This document shows positions 34,289 through 45,345 of a stretch of 64,000 nt of DNA, in pieces. Origin of the DNA: Lepas anatifera (lineage: Eukaryota; Arthropoda; Thecostraca; Lepadidae); contig JAOTON010000200.1 of NCBI GenBank assembly GCA_034440635.1, forward strand, positions 682,001-746,000, written 5' to 3'. Numbering within the stretch: position 1 is the stretch's first letter; every line of letters begins with the position of its first letter. A program made the position numbers and the translations under genes. A model generated the notes under the pieces. The model did not search any database, was not told the DNA's origin, and was given only the letters and a program-made list of their open reading frames with translations.

Positions 34289-36309
34289 ACCATTCCGGGT
34301 GCCGGCACCCGAAATCGCCTACATGGGCACGAACACTAAGTGCTGGACCTAAACGCAAAGAATGAGCCACCAGATGAACTGGCCTGCTCCACCGTGAGCT
34401 GTCCATGATCGTAAATCAGCTGCTCCCGGCAAACCTTTGGGAGCACCATTTCACCATGAACCACCCTCGTCGTCTTTTGGACGTGTTCTACTTTGTCGGT
34501 AAACTTGCTTCATACTTCACGATCGGACACATTTTCAGCCTTACGGCGCCCCACTGCAACATGGAGCGCCTTGTGCACTTTTGGACGCCCTCTTCTGCAT
34601 GTTTGCGCATCCCCTCTCCACTATTGGCCACTCCCGTGTGGCCTTAGGACACCCCCTTCAAACGCCTTCATTCACACTGGAAAGCTTTCGTTCACACCCA
34701 ACCAACCTCTTATTTGTGCCTGGGCGCCCCATTTCACGACCAGCCTCCTTTTTCAGTCCTAGGGCGCCCCACTGTAACATGGACCGCCCTCAGCATTTAA
34801 TGGTACACATTATATCGAGTTCATGCAGTATAGTAGTGTAGGTATGCTTTGAGCATCGACCGATGCCATGTTCTGGTCAGTTGCCACTCAGGAACGCCAT
34901 GGGTGCATTCATGCCCGATGCATGGTTGGTTGAGTTGCCTATTGCAACGAGAACATGCTACGATGCAATTTAGAGGCCTGGTAAATTTCATGTTTTCCTA
35001 TAAAGCAGAGCTGGTTCAGTTTGACCAGCACCCATGAAATTTTGTCTTCAAGAATACCCAAAATTCTACGGGTAACACTGTTTGGATATCGTTTTAGGAC
35101 TACGATTATTTGCTATCTTGCCGAGGGGATTTTTTCCGCTGTACCACAAAAAAAGCTGTTTTCCGACTAGAAAATATATTCCTACGTCATTTTTATGAGA
35201 CGATTGCAAACTCAGCGGGAAGATCTGCAAAGTTATGATTGCCCCTTCCCCTCTTCCACAAATACCTGAATTAAAAAATCACAATCATATAGAAAATCGT
35301 GAATTTATTCAGGTCTATGCCGACATCGTAATTTCGGCTAGAAATTAGTCCTAAAATATCCAAAGGCCCGTGACGTGGACTTCAACAGAAAGGTTGGGTA
35401 GAGGCGACTGTTTTCAGGCATTCGTATTTGGCTAGGGGCACTTTGAGAGAAATTCGCCCTTTCACTGGCGACGCCTGATATTATTATAATCTTAGTCAGC
35501 ACTGTTGGCAACGCCATCACAAACAGCCCAAATAACTGTCATAAAGGATCCTTTAATGATACAAAAGCCCATCAGGCGCATCCAGCGCAGGATGTCGGAG
35601 GAGGGGGAGGGGGAGGGGGGGAGGTGAGCCCGACTATGACCACCAACGCAAAACAGAGAAGGCTTAACCCTGTACCTCCAATCCAACTAGTGTTTCATAA
35701 CGAATCAGCAAATTCATTTTTTAAGCGACTCTGTCCGTTCGAAGGTACCACTCTTAAACGTGAAAGAGTACCACATCAAACGTAAAATAAATTATTCCTG
35801 AAGACGAATAAAAACTGAATGTCTTTTCCATTTTTCGAGTGATCGTTTAGGAGTAGCTGATATAGAAATTGATTTACACTACCAGCCACCTTCTGCATCG
35901 CTCAACATTTTTTTAGAACCCAAGGCTGACATAGAATTGATCTCCAAACCAAGCGACTGGATCCACCCCTGAAAAGCCATCCCCACGATGTTAAATTAGC
36001 CGCCCTCCCGTTTAGCCAATATCCTCCTTAATGAATGACTTGATCCGTCCCTGCCCCTCCTCTGAGTGTTAAAACATTGTACCCAATTTTAGCCGATTTC
36101 TACCAAATGTTTAAGTGAATATTCCTGAGGATTGTTCTTGACCCCACAAACGTTTGGTTAATATTTGTTTCTGCATCCTCTGAAGTCGGGTTAAAAACAC
36201 GGACAAAGAAAAAGTACAACGACTACGCATGACAACAACAGAGAACGAAAAAGTCAGAATAGAAGTCGTTAAACTTCCTCCACAGCTTCTGCCACATTGC
36301 CACGTCTAC
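34289..36309. other. No confident gene; loose repeats
   Basis: GCGCCCCACTGCAACATGG (34547) recurs as GCGCCCCACTGTAACATGG (34763), so 34400-34800 is a degenerate repeat open in several frames. A G-rich purine tract lies at 35595-35625. No gene is supported. Confidence 0.35.
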
Positions 36310-36510
36310 TGAAAGATCACTGACGGCCTCTACCGAGCCCCCGGCGAAATGATCGCCGTTCTCAGACACTGCGCAGTTTCTCCTCCGGGCGCGGCGAGTC
36401 GAGAGCTCTGTTTACTCGCGCACCAGTTAGCGCCCGGGGGAGAGAGCTCTCCGGCCTGGTGTCGGCTGGCCCTGGTCGGCCGATACTGGTAGTCTCCCCC
36501 CGCTGCCTCC
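36310..36510. promoter_or_regulatory. CpG-rich patch
   Basis: CG-dense interval about 160 bp upstream of a 136-codon + ORF. Confidence 0.3.
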
Positions 36511-36666
36511 ACAATACCAGCCTGCCACAGCAGTGTTGGACGTTACAAGCGACCTCCAGCTGTGAAGGAAGCTCACATGCTAAATGTATGTGAATCAACA
36601 TGCTGCCGGACACCAAGATTACTTTACTTGCCGGACACCACCTCACGGAGCAAAGCAGCGGCGTGA

Positions 36667-37077
36667 ATGTTTGGTTCACACATCTCGTCTCTGGGGGGGA
36701 TGGATGAGAGACAGGTAATTGGGGTCGCCCGGCGCTGGGTCGTTAGTGACCTGAGCCGCAGCAGACGCCCGAGGGCAGAAAACAGGCCAGCTGATGACAT
36801 ACATCATGTGCACTGGCGCTCTTTGTTCCACCAGGAAACTGCCCCCAAGGGATCCCAGCAAATGGATGACTCGATCTGTTACCGCCAACCCCTCATGAAT
36901 ACGTTGTGTATAAATACAAATATGATTGTTTTTACTCTATCTTTTTATACTTGCTCGGTCCGGGAAAAACTGACTCATAGTTACCGCCGCACAATGATTA
37001 TTTTCTCTTGCGCCAGCGTTCTTATTCCTCCAATGAAAATGAGAGTAGGGAACGGAAAATGTGCTTTTACAATTTAA
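36667..37077 (+). CDS. ORF of 136 aa, function unknown
   Basis: ATG at 36667 opens 136 codons to TAA. The first half is charged and the second has a hydrophobic run (MIVFTLSFYTC). Start context is poor (T at -3). A CAG|GTAATT donor-like site after codon 16 allows a spliced alternative. The antisense strand is also partly open. Confidence 0.22.
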   Translation: MFGSHISSLGGMDERQVIGVARRWVVSDLSRSRRPRAENRPADDIHHVHWRSLFHQETAPKGSQQMDDSICYRQPLMNTLCINTNMIVFTLSFYTCSVREKLTHSYRRTMIIFSCASVLIPPMKMRVGNGKCAFTI

Positions 37078-37262
37078 GACTGGCTGAAATGTTGGACGCA
37101 AAAAATAAACAGTAAGATGTAAAAGAAACGCAAAAGCCGATAGAATATTGATAACATATTCAAATGCCATCAATTTGTATTCCTTTTAAAAATACACTAG
37201 TATTGACAGGCAGGTAGTATTAACTTATTATAACTATGTTGAGCTGAATCTTGACTTGAACG

Positions 37263-37723
37263 TTAAAGGGAATGTGGCACCTTGGTCGAATCCTGGAATT
37301 TAGTGTAATTAGGCGTACTTTTAGTCAAAAATAATGAAACCACTCATGGTTTCCCTGAAAGAATTACAATAAGCTCAATATTTTGATTTTAAAATACTCC
37401 TCTAGGAAAATAAATAAATATCTGCCTGTGAATGATGTCACGATCTGGCAACCATTACCATACTCGAAACGCTTCAAGGGCTTCGATTGGCTGATGCTCG
37501 TTGTGACGTCAGCATATGTCGTCATACCAACAGCTCACAACAATGGCCGCCTGGCGAGAGGTACATGAGAGGTATGTACATTTCAGGTAGGTTTTAGCTT
37601 TTTTCTACGGAAATATCGAGTTCCAAGACAAATGATATATAGAGTTACCGGGTTTTCCGACTTGCTCTATAACATGGCTATATCAGTAAAAATCACGTTA
37701 TGAAGGTGCCACACTCCCTTTAA
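37263..37723. mobile_element. TTAA-flanked MITE, family F3
   Basis: TTAAAGGGAATGTGGCACCTT at the left (37263) is mirrored by AAGGTGCCACACTCCCTTTAA at the right (ends 37723). TTAA lies at both extremes. Length 461 bp, non-coding. TTAA flanks suggest piggyBac-type mobilisation, although the terminal AAAGGG is not the usual CCC. Single ends of the same family occur near 20777, 31750 and 60162. Confidence 0.75.
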
Positions 37724-38690
37724 CCAGACTCAAATCAAAAAATATCACAATACTGCGGGGGTATATAATTACAGAAACAACTGCTGGGGTTAATAATTAT
37801 CTTAGAGTACCCTAGAAATACCTAAAGGCTTACAAGTCCCCAGAGTATCTGAAGGTCCTAAGTTGCGTCCTGCTTGTACCTTTTTAACACAGTCAAGAGG
37901 TCATCTTCCCAGGCTATCATTTTAACGAGGTTAATGCAATCCTTCCACGTTAGCGGGGAAACTGATCAGAGCTCCCATTAATAGCTACGCTCCCAATAAT
38001 GGGGAAAATTACCCATAGTTGAAAACGTTTCTTCCAAAACTTTGAAGTGCACGTTTCCAAAAAATGGAAACACTCGGGATTATGTTTTAATCCACCAGGC
38101 TGCCATAAAATATTATGGGAAGCCTTCTGCCTGGTCGTTTCATACTTTAAGCGAAATTTTAGGAGCGGGGGGTCTCCTTAGAAATATGATAGTCCACTTT
38201 GAACTATACGTTAAAAAACCCTCCAAATGTCACTATCTCATTCCATCAGAACATACCGATGAAACAAATTGATTTAAACGATAAATTGGGTGCTTGGACA
38301 TAGTTTTCAAATTTATCATGGATCAATGAAGTGAAACAACTTTTCATCGCAAAGAAGTGAACTACACTTTTTCACAAAAAGTGCCGCCAGGAATGCGGCA
38401 AGTGGGGAGTTAATGCATTCCAAAATGTATTGGTTCTATGGATTATCAGCTGCAATAATGCTCAGAAGTGTTAATTAGGCAAATTTTACATTACCTTACA
38501 ATTATGCGCGTCAAATACCCATCAGTTATTAAGCTACTCTACCTTCAAACAGTACTTTTTCTTCTAATGGATAAAGCAAGAGCAGTGCGCCACTTTCTGA
38601 ACCATAACCATTCTAACACCACAATTTGAGCTAAATTTCCATACATCACTAATAAAGCCTCACGAAGAAGTTTTGTAACATATCTGTTGT
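37724..38690. other. No confident feature
   Basis: A + frame at 38042-38272 (76 codons, non-ATG start) is protein-like but unsupported. A small GCCGCCAGGAATGCGGC stem lies at 38392. Confidence 0.3.
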
Positions 38691-38723
38691 AAAGACCCTC
38701 ATGAGACCCTCATGAGGGTCTTT
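38691..38723. repeat. Perfect 33-bp palindrome
   Basis: AAAGACCCTCATGAG, loop ACC, then the exact inverse CTCATGAGGGTCTTT followed by more T. The 15-bp perfect arms with a 3-base loop resemble a rho-independent terminator in shape, but in an animal genome it is more likely a tiny MITE relic or structured RNA element. Confidence 0.9.
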
Positions 38724-39202
38724 TTAGACGACAAAGAAATAATTTCGTTCACTTCTTCGCCCATGCGTTGGGCAATCAACAAGAGCAGGCGTGAGCTCCG
38801 ATAGCTCTTCCAAAAACAACAAAACTTGGGCACTTCTGGTGCACTAGCGTACACTGATTTCTATGAAAATACCTATTCTTGAAAACGACCCCCATTCGGA
38901 GGGAGCAGGCCACCCAGTCACCCTATTTTTATCCTAAATTGTCAAATTTCAGACAGAAGTTTTTTTGAAAATGTCATGCTATCCTAAGCATAATTTAAAA
39001 GCTACAAGGTGGCAAAATCGGAAGCAATATTGACATTACGGATGAGAAGGAGATCTGGTCATGTTCAGGCCTAGAAGAGTGAAATACTCGTTGAAAACAT
39101 TCGCCATCCTTTCTTTGGCCGGTAACGGCACCAAAAGGCCTCAGCCGGCGACTTGTCGCGTGTTGTTGGCCAGTGTTCTAAAGACTGAAGGCTGGCGACG
39201 CC
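38724..39202. other. Presumed upstream region of gene C
   Basis: Unique sequence; the last 100 bp are mildly CpG-enriched (GCCGGCGACTTGTCGCG). Confidence 0.3.
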
Positions 39203-40140
39203 ATGGTCCGTTTCAGGCCGGCAGAGTCCGATAACCTTGCGCTGAGGTGAGTTCAGACATCAGCTGAGAGCCATGGCACCGCTCCAAGGGCGCTGCCCCC
39301 AGCAGGGCGTGACTTCTAACAGACCATGTGGATGGTGGAGGCAAAAAAGACACAATGCCATTTTATGCACACTTTCCTGTTCTTTTTTTATGAAGCTCTC
39401 AGTGGTGTTCATTATTTTGTTCATATTGGTTTCCAAATATTCATTCTAAACTGTACCATTAAACTACCAATTAACGAATAAAACGGTCCCAAAGTCAATT
39501 GACCATCTGTCGGTCCCCATGGTTCTTTAGTGTCTCAGACTCCTGGTTTTCACCTCTGAAACAGAGGGCGCTTGTCTTGGCTGAGTCAGTTGGCATTCCA
39601 TCTAAAAGGGTTCATCTAAACGGAGCCAGCCTGACGACCGGCCCAGCTGATGTAGTCCGCTACTGGCCGGGCACGTTTGCCCGCAGGCGACCCTCCGCGT
39701 CCAAACACAGGCAAACCTCCGAAACAGGGCTCCCCGGCAGGTAGGAGCACCATCCAGTAGTGCGGCCAGACACATTAGACATCAGAAAAAAACCGACCTT
39801 GCCAACATACTTGGGAAAAATCAAAGGGAGCCAGATAATTGGATATCTTCTCCCTGGTCTACTCATTTCTATCAGGACTGAGCTTAACCATACAGGTGCA
39901 AATATTCCTTGTAACAAAGCAGAGCATCATGACCCCGAAGCCAATCCACTTGGTCGGTGCGTTGTGCTTTTCTCCATCAGTGGACTGTATGGGTCATCAG
40001 AACATGGCAAAATGAATGGAGCGTGGCATAATATTATTTTCCAGAGTCTGGTATCTGGTGTTTTTACCGGTCTAGTTCTCTTCTGTAAAAGTTTTGTTTA
40101 TTTGCTCGCAAAAATTGGTCTGTGTCGAGGAAAGAAATGA
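39203..40140 (+). CDS. Predicted three-exon gene C, possible C-terminal membrane anchor
   Basis: Exons are 39203-39246, 39531-39740 and 39876-40140, 519 nt in all, giving 172 aa. The start context is near ideal (GACGCCATGG). Donors are GAG|GTGAGT and CAG|GTAGGA. Acceptors end GGTTCTTTAG and CTACTCATTTCTATCAG, both pyrimidine-rich. Phases are 2 at both junctions and keep one frame open to TGA. Introns are 284 and 135 bp. The N-terminus reads MVRFRPAESDNLAL. The middle is basic and serine/arginine-rich. Residues ~142-167 (QSLVSGVFTGLVLFCKSFVY onward) are hydrophobic and followed by CRGKK, suggesting a tail anchor in a membrane. No family is recognised. An alternative acceptor 8 bp downstream (CTCAG) would break the phase. 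Confidence 0.48.
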
Positions 40141-40247
40141 GCCTTGTTGGGCCTGGCAGCAGTTTTAGCATCAGGGCCTACAACCTCCCCTCCAGAAAAG
40201 CAACATCAGCGCCACAATCACCTCCTGTATCCACGATCCCAACGAAA

Positions 40248-40424
40248 ATGAAAGCTTATACTTGTCTAACATTCACAAAATGGTGGGCTGCCGCTGTCGT
40301 GCTGCTACCGTTTTTCAGCAGCACAGCAGCAGACCGTCAGCACGTAAAACCTCAGAGGCCAGCTCCCGAGGACATGATACAGTCCTGTGACGTAGAGTCA
40401 CGGTTTATCTCTGAGCGACAATGA
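40248..40424 (+). CDS. Small ORF, possible secreted peptide
   Basis: ATG with A at -3 opens 58 codons. MKAYTCLTFTKWWAAAVVLL then PFFSSTAA has the shape of a signal peptide with a small-residue cleavage site (TAA|D). About 34 further polar residues follow with one cysteine. It starts 108 bp after the stop of gene C on the same strand and could be an unrelated peptide gene or 3' UTR noise. Confidence 0.25.
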   Translation: MKAYTCLTFTKWWAAAVVLLPFFSSTAADRQHVKPQRPAPEDMIQSCDVESRFISERQ

Positions 40425-41451
40425 GAGTGAAATCACCTTATGACATTTACACACCTGCATCAGCTTAAAACAGCTTCGTAAACGTCACTAGGCATTCTCA
40501 GGAGACCTGTGAGGCCGAACGCACTGGACCGTTGTTGCCACGTGGCAGACATCAGTGACATTTTCCAGTTTCAGTGTTGATGGCAGGGTCTAGCACGATC
40601 ATCGGGCTTGAAAAAAGCTTTCCCGCAAAGCCATAACCGAAATGAGAGTGCACTGCGACCGCACTGGATACGTGACCTGCTTGCTGGATTTGGATGAAAC
40701 TCACACACTATGCAACGAAATTGGATGCAGATTAAAAGGCTGATACAAGGGCAGTTTGCGTGCAATCGAAGGCGAGCCTGCTGCGTGCCCTTGCACAGTG
40801 CAAACCAGCGCGCACAAAGACAGGGAGAGGGTCACAATCAGCTCACTGTTCATGTTTTGTAAAGTAAATTAAATAGCCAATGGAAGCAATGGCGTTTTGT
40901 AGCATGCCCATGCTGGGGCAAAACATTGAGAAACGTTAAGATATAAAAAATGTATGCGCTCTTCAGACTTCAGTGGCATTTTAGTACGCGAGCCAGACGA
41001 CTCTTCCAGCTTGTCAAATCTTCAAATAAACTTCAAATATTTTAATCATTTACTGACATTATGAACAAAGATCAGCTTTCTAGGATTTTTCACTAAATTT
41101 TCAAGTGTGTTTATATCCAGTACACCGAGGTAAGCCAGCCCAAAAAACAATGGTATTTATACCACCGCTGACATATTTCCTTAAATCGCTCCAAAAATAA
41201 TCCAGGTTTTTTTCCAGTGCGTATTAAACACAACTTTAATTTCCTTGCACCGAGTCAGGTGCGCCAGTTTGAAACACTTATCTCGTGCTCAAACTCTAAT
41301 TGCTAGCGTCATTGCAAAAAGTGCGCTGCACACATGAGACATGCTCTGTTTATAAGTATATTAAAGCCTCTCAAAACAGTAGAGGTGTCGGAAGGTGCTG
41401 TTTATTTTTATTTCATTTATGAAACCTCCAACACGCCGAGTGCCAGTGGGT
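40425..41451. other. No recognisable feature
   Basis: Unique AT-leaning sequence with short frames only. Confidence 0.4.
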
Positions 41452-41640
41452 TTCAATGGCGTAGCCAGGGGTTCATCGGCCTTTGCAATCCACGGCCCCG
41501 GGTTCATCGGCCTTTTGCACTACATTCGGCCTGTCTTCCATTTGGTCAGTATTTATCATTCTTTTGATGAGCAGGTTCTAAACACCAACTTGGGTCGTCT
41601 TACCTCCCTTGTACCGATTTCTCGCTCCGCCACTGTAAGG
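41452..41640. mobile_element. Decayed MITE-like repeat
   Basis: CAATGGCGTAGCCAGGGGTTC on the left (first 20 bases diagnostic) and GCTCCGCCACTG on the right resemble M-family ends. GGTTCATCGGCCTTT is repeated inside (41469 and 41501). Confidence 0.4.
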
Positions 41641-41744
41641 CGGGCATGTGGAGCAAGGTGTTCTATGGGGGCATTGAACTCTCACTCCATGAAGTAACGA
41701 CTGGACGCTCAAGACATAACACACACCGTGGAGGGGGATCTGCG

Positions 41745-42605
41745 TCAACGCGCAGTGAAGGGGTCCTAAAGTGCCTTCCGTTAAATCTCGGAAACAAAAA
41801 GGGTTAGACAAATTCCCGTTGTGAGGCTTATGGGAGCCATGGCAATTCTACATTACAGCCCATTAGTATTTACCTAAATCAATACCTCTATGTCAAACGA
41901 GGTGGTAAATGTCCAATATGGGCTGTGTCCGGGGACCCACTGGGAAATGCCGTGATTACGCCAAAAAAGCCAGAAAGACATGAGCGGAGAAAAGTCATAA
42001 AGGGAAGGTCCCACGTAATTTTACCTGAAACCTTCAGGTCAAGGTCTATCAAGGTCACTGGTCACTGACGTAACGAAACAATATATTCCCAATAGTTTAC
42101 AGTATAACTAGCGCTATAGCAGCCTTTGGTGTGAAATGAGGTTTGAACTTGAAAAAATGCATCTGACCTTGACCCTTACATTAACAAACCTTAACTAAGA
42201 AGCGATAACATACGTTTATACTGAGTAATGTCATCTGACCAAAACACCGTGGGCAATGAATGACCTTGAAAATGCCTGTGAGACATGAAAATGTTTCACT
42301 AGTGACCTTGGACCTTGACTTTCATGAGTGGCGACCTTGACATATAATTACGATTATATGGTGTAATTACATAGTCACTCCATCTACAGTGGCAGACAAA
42401 CTGGGGTGACCGCGTGATTGCGACATTCTGACCCTAAAGCCTATAAGCAAGAACAACAATACTGAAATATTTTCAGACTTCTTTCACCCACCCAGGTGCT
42501 CATGACTTCCTTCGAAAGTAGCTGGGTAGCATTTTCCGCCTACGAACGGTTCTCCAACCACCTATAAGAAATAGGTGGGGAGGGGCCCTTTACTGCGCGT
42601 GTTAA
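41745..42605. mobile_element. TTAA-type element, family F4 (copy 1)
   Basis: The left end (TCAACGCGCAGTGAAGGGG) pairs with the inverse of the right end (TTAACACGCGCAGTAAAGGG). The left TTAA has mutated to TCAA; the right TTAA is at 42602-42605. The interior is rich in TGACCTTGACC words and contains a GACATATAATTACGATTATATG palindrome and CGAACGGTTCTCC near the right end, all shared with the copies at 53.4 and 62 kb. Non-coding, 861 bp. Confidence 0.65.
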
Positions 42606-42866
42606 GCCACCACGGTATCGCAGCCCTAGACATATTAACATGTTATAGCTTATAGGTTCTTGAGGTGATTCGGTTCTTTTTCCAGTGAAAAATATAGTTT
42701 TACATAGTGCAAATGCAAAGAGGAATCTCCGAGATTTTCGTAGGCTTCCTTGGGCTCTTCTGTTTGCTGCGCTCGGTGCACTTGACGCATGCGTCACGTG
42801 CACCAAAGCCTGTCCATTCAGACATTCAAACAGGTATGTTTCTTTGTAACTGCTAAAAGAGCTATG
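42606..42866. other. No recognisable feature
   Basis: Short unique stretch between two elements. Confidence 0.4.
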
Positions 42867-43024
42867 CAGTGGCGGATCTAAGGGGGGCTGGGGGCTCAAG
42901 CCCTCGCCCCAATGTCCGAGCCCCTATAGGTAAATACATAGGCAAATGGGCTGCCCGAGGTAATGGTGGGTGAAGTTCAAGCCCCCCCCCCCCGAACCGA
43001 AATTAATTCATGGATTTGCCACTG
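42867..43024. mobile_element. hAT-like MITE, family M1, with target duplication
   Basis: Ends CAGTGGCGGATCTAAGG and, inverted, CATGGATTTGCCACTG. Flanking 8-mers GAGCTATG (left) and GAGATATG (right) agree at 7 of 8. The interior has the M1 GCTCAAGCC and CCCCTATAGGTAAATA segments. Confidence 0.75.
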
Positions 43025-43829
43025 GAGATATGGCATCAGACCGTCTCAGTTCATAGAAGACTTAGTCCAGTACAACATGCACTCGGTATCAGCTCCACAG
43101 ATGACGCAAATAGCAGCTATTCTTGGCCGAACTGGAGTCGTTTGACTGACGCTGAATCTAGTGTCGTTTAGGTACCCGGGCAATTTGTGTGATATTACCT
43201 CGCAGAGGACTGCTGCCCAGCCTATTCTAGACACTTCTGGTATAATCTATACCAGCTTCTTGCCATTGATGCAGCCCAAGTCTAGCCCAGCTCAAATGTG
43301 CAGAATGCCTCAGCCATAAGCCAAACATAGTTCAATTGCAGCTGGAATAGCACCGGTGAGAGCAGTCTCATTTCTCGCGCACTCGCAGGGTTCCCATGAG
43401 ACTTCTACATTAACAAGCATCTGCGACGTCACAACCTGCACGCGTCCTTTTCCTACTTAAAACTAGTTTTAACTAGTTATTATCCATTAGGCGCCTTTTA
43501 AAATGATCTACCATCCCTCCTCTTGAGAAGTCGGCAACATCATTGATGCTAACGTGTTTTATTAGCTGCATACCTTTTCACACTTTCTTTATACTGGGTT
43601 TTGATTTTGATGTTATCTTTTTTTACTCTTTGAAGGTGTGATCCAGTATTTTTAAGCTCTGGCATCCCATGATGATCCAAATATGTATATAATGATTACA
43701 ATGTTTCCAGCATCGGTACCAATGTCGAACAGTCATGTCTCGACATCTCCTGTCATTAGCTCAGTCGCACAATAACGTGATTATCGTGATTTTCGCATGC
43801 CTGGCTGAACACAGAACTGCCAACACTAC
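43025..43829. other. No confident gene
   Basis: Unique sequence with short frames; upstream flank of predicted gene B. Confidence 0.35.
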
Positions 43830-44949
43830 ATGAGACGGATCCGTACCCTCGATGTGAACCAAGAAACCGGTGTATCAGTTCAAGAGGCAATTCAAACCTC
43901 CGCAGGGATGAACCCAACGGGTTGGTGCATCTTTAGGTCCAAAGAGTTCATCCCGGGCACCCATTTGATAACAGGTAAATCTTCAGTCCCGCAAGCGATC
44001 TCTTCAGGTGTTGAATCAACCTTAGCTACGGGCAGTTGGAATGCCGCACTTGAATGACAATTCTGCTCAACTCCTGACAAAAATATGCTTCGGCACAGCC
44101 CAGTTCTAGCGCTCAATGCTGTCACAAGCCTGCCATCGCAGTATTGGCGATCCCTGCTGGACCTAGGCTCTGCTAGCCTTGGGCTGCAGCCAGCACCATG
44201 GCAGGCTCTGGAATCCTGCTGGCCTGGTGTGACACGTGGCATCATCACCACCCACTCCACGAGGCGCCGCCGGCGCGCCGGGCGGCCACGCGCGCTGCCC
44301 GGAACCTGATCGCGTGACGGTGTCCTTTTCCAGCGGCCGTTCGCTGCCACCCGGCGCTGGTGGTGGCAGTAGAAAACCCGCCAAACCCCGCAGAAGATCC
44401 ACTTAACCGACATACCGCGGAGCACAACAGTAAATAAAAAGGAAGCCCGGGAGGTTTATGAACGTTCTACTGCGGTTAGCACTTCAGAGTATCATTGGCG
44501 CAATAACGCCCATCGGAATGTCCCACCATCGCCTGATGACCCCAGGCTCGTCGCCTTGCACCATCAGTACGTCACGCCGCCATGTTATAGGCTAGCGATG
44601 CCGCTGTTACCGCCAGTACGTGTAACAGCTATGCCGGGCTGGCACGGCACCGTCGCCGCCCCCGTCCGGCCAGCAGCGAGCCATATACTGCACCGGAGTC
44701 AGCCTGAACACCGTAGAGGCATATCGACAAAGCGTGAAGGTATGCAAATTCAAGTAAGAAGCTTTCGTTCAATTTCATTCATGTAAAGATAAAGCCTGTC
44801 GACACATCCGTTCGTTTTCTGAATCAACCCTTAACATTTCTGTGTATAGATATTTCATCAAACACACATTTTTCTTGCAGGCAGCAGCACTCGGTTCTGA
44901 GTGCTGGGTTCCGTTGACTGATGACCTACCAACACCTCAGACACTTTAA
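43830..44949 (+). CDS. Predicted three-exon gene B, function unknown
   Basis: Exons are 43830-43974 (open upstream to an acceptor-like CTGAACACAG at 43814), 44488-44753 and 44881-44949. Donors are ACAG|GTAAAT and TTCAA|GTAAGA. Acceptors are TAGCACTTCAG and the strong ACACATTTTTCTTGCAG. Phases 1 and 0 match, giving 160 codons including TAA. Exon 2 encodes a proline- and arginine-rich segment from CpG-rich DNA. Exon 3 is short (AAALGSECWVPLTDDLPTPQ). Start context is weak, so the ATG may be internal to a longer gene. A separate ideal-context ATG (CACCATGG, 44198) inside intron 1 opens 39 codons and could mark an alternative first exon. No domain is recognised. Confidence 0.33.
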
Positions 44950-45044
44950 TGACTCTACCAAGCACCAGCATTAGACCCCCTAGACTGCACCGGAGAACAC
45001 AGTCATCCTCGGCGTCTCCGGAGACCCACCAATCAGTCATGCAC

Positions 45045-45345
45045 TCACCTTCCAGGCGACAGGTCAAAGGTCACCACTGGGCACGCCCCGCCGGCCGCGT
45101 TTCGACGCACGAGCACACCGCGCACGAGGACCGACGCAGTCCGGACCCGCAGGCAACTCACGGGGGCCGACTGAAACGTCGGCAACGGCGAGACCCCGTC
45201 CGACGGCACATGGTCGCCGCCGGCAGCGGCGGCCCAAAAATAGCGCCGCACCCCTGCGGCAGCCGCGGCAAACGCCGACGCGGTGTCGGCAACGACGGCG
45301 CGTCCAGACGTGATGCCGGCCACATCGCCTCGGACGACACATCAT
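45045..45345 (-). CDS. Candidate minus-strand exon in CpG-rich DNA
   Basis: A minus frame stays open from about 45343 to a consensus donor GGAAG|GTGAGT at 45051. It encodes an alanine/arginine-rich segment ending TFDLSPG. There is no ATG in frame, so it would need an upstream exon or be non-coding. The opposite strand is also open for 162 codons (44949-45437). Confidence 0.2.

Noticed and set aside
38691..38723. Palindrome plus T run as a bacterial terminator
   Set aside because: Everything else in the window is eukaryotic; there is no adjacent bacterial-type gene.
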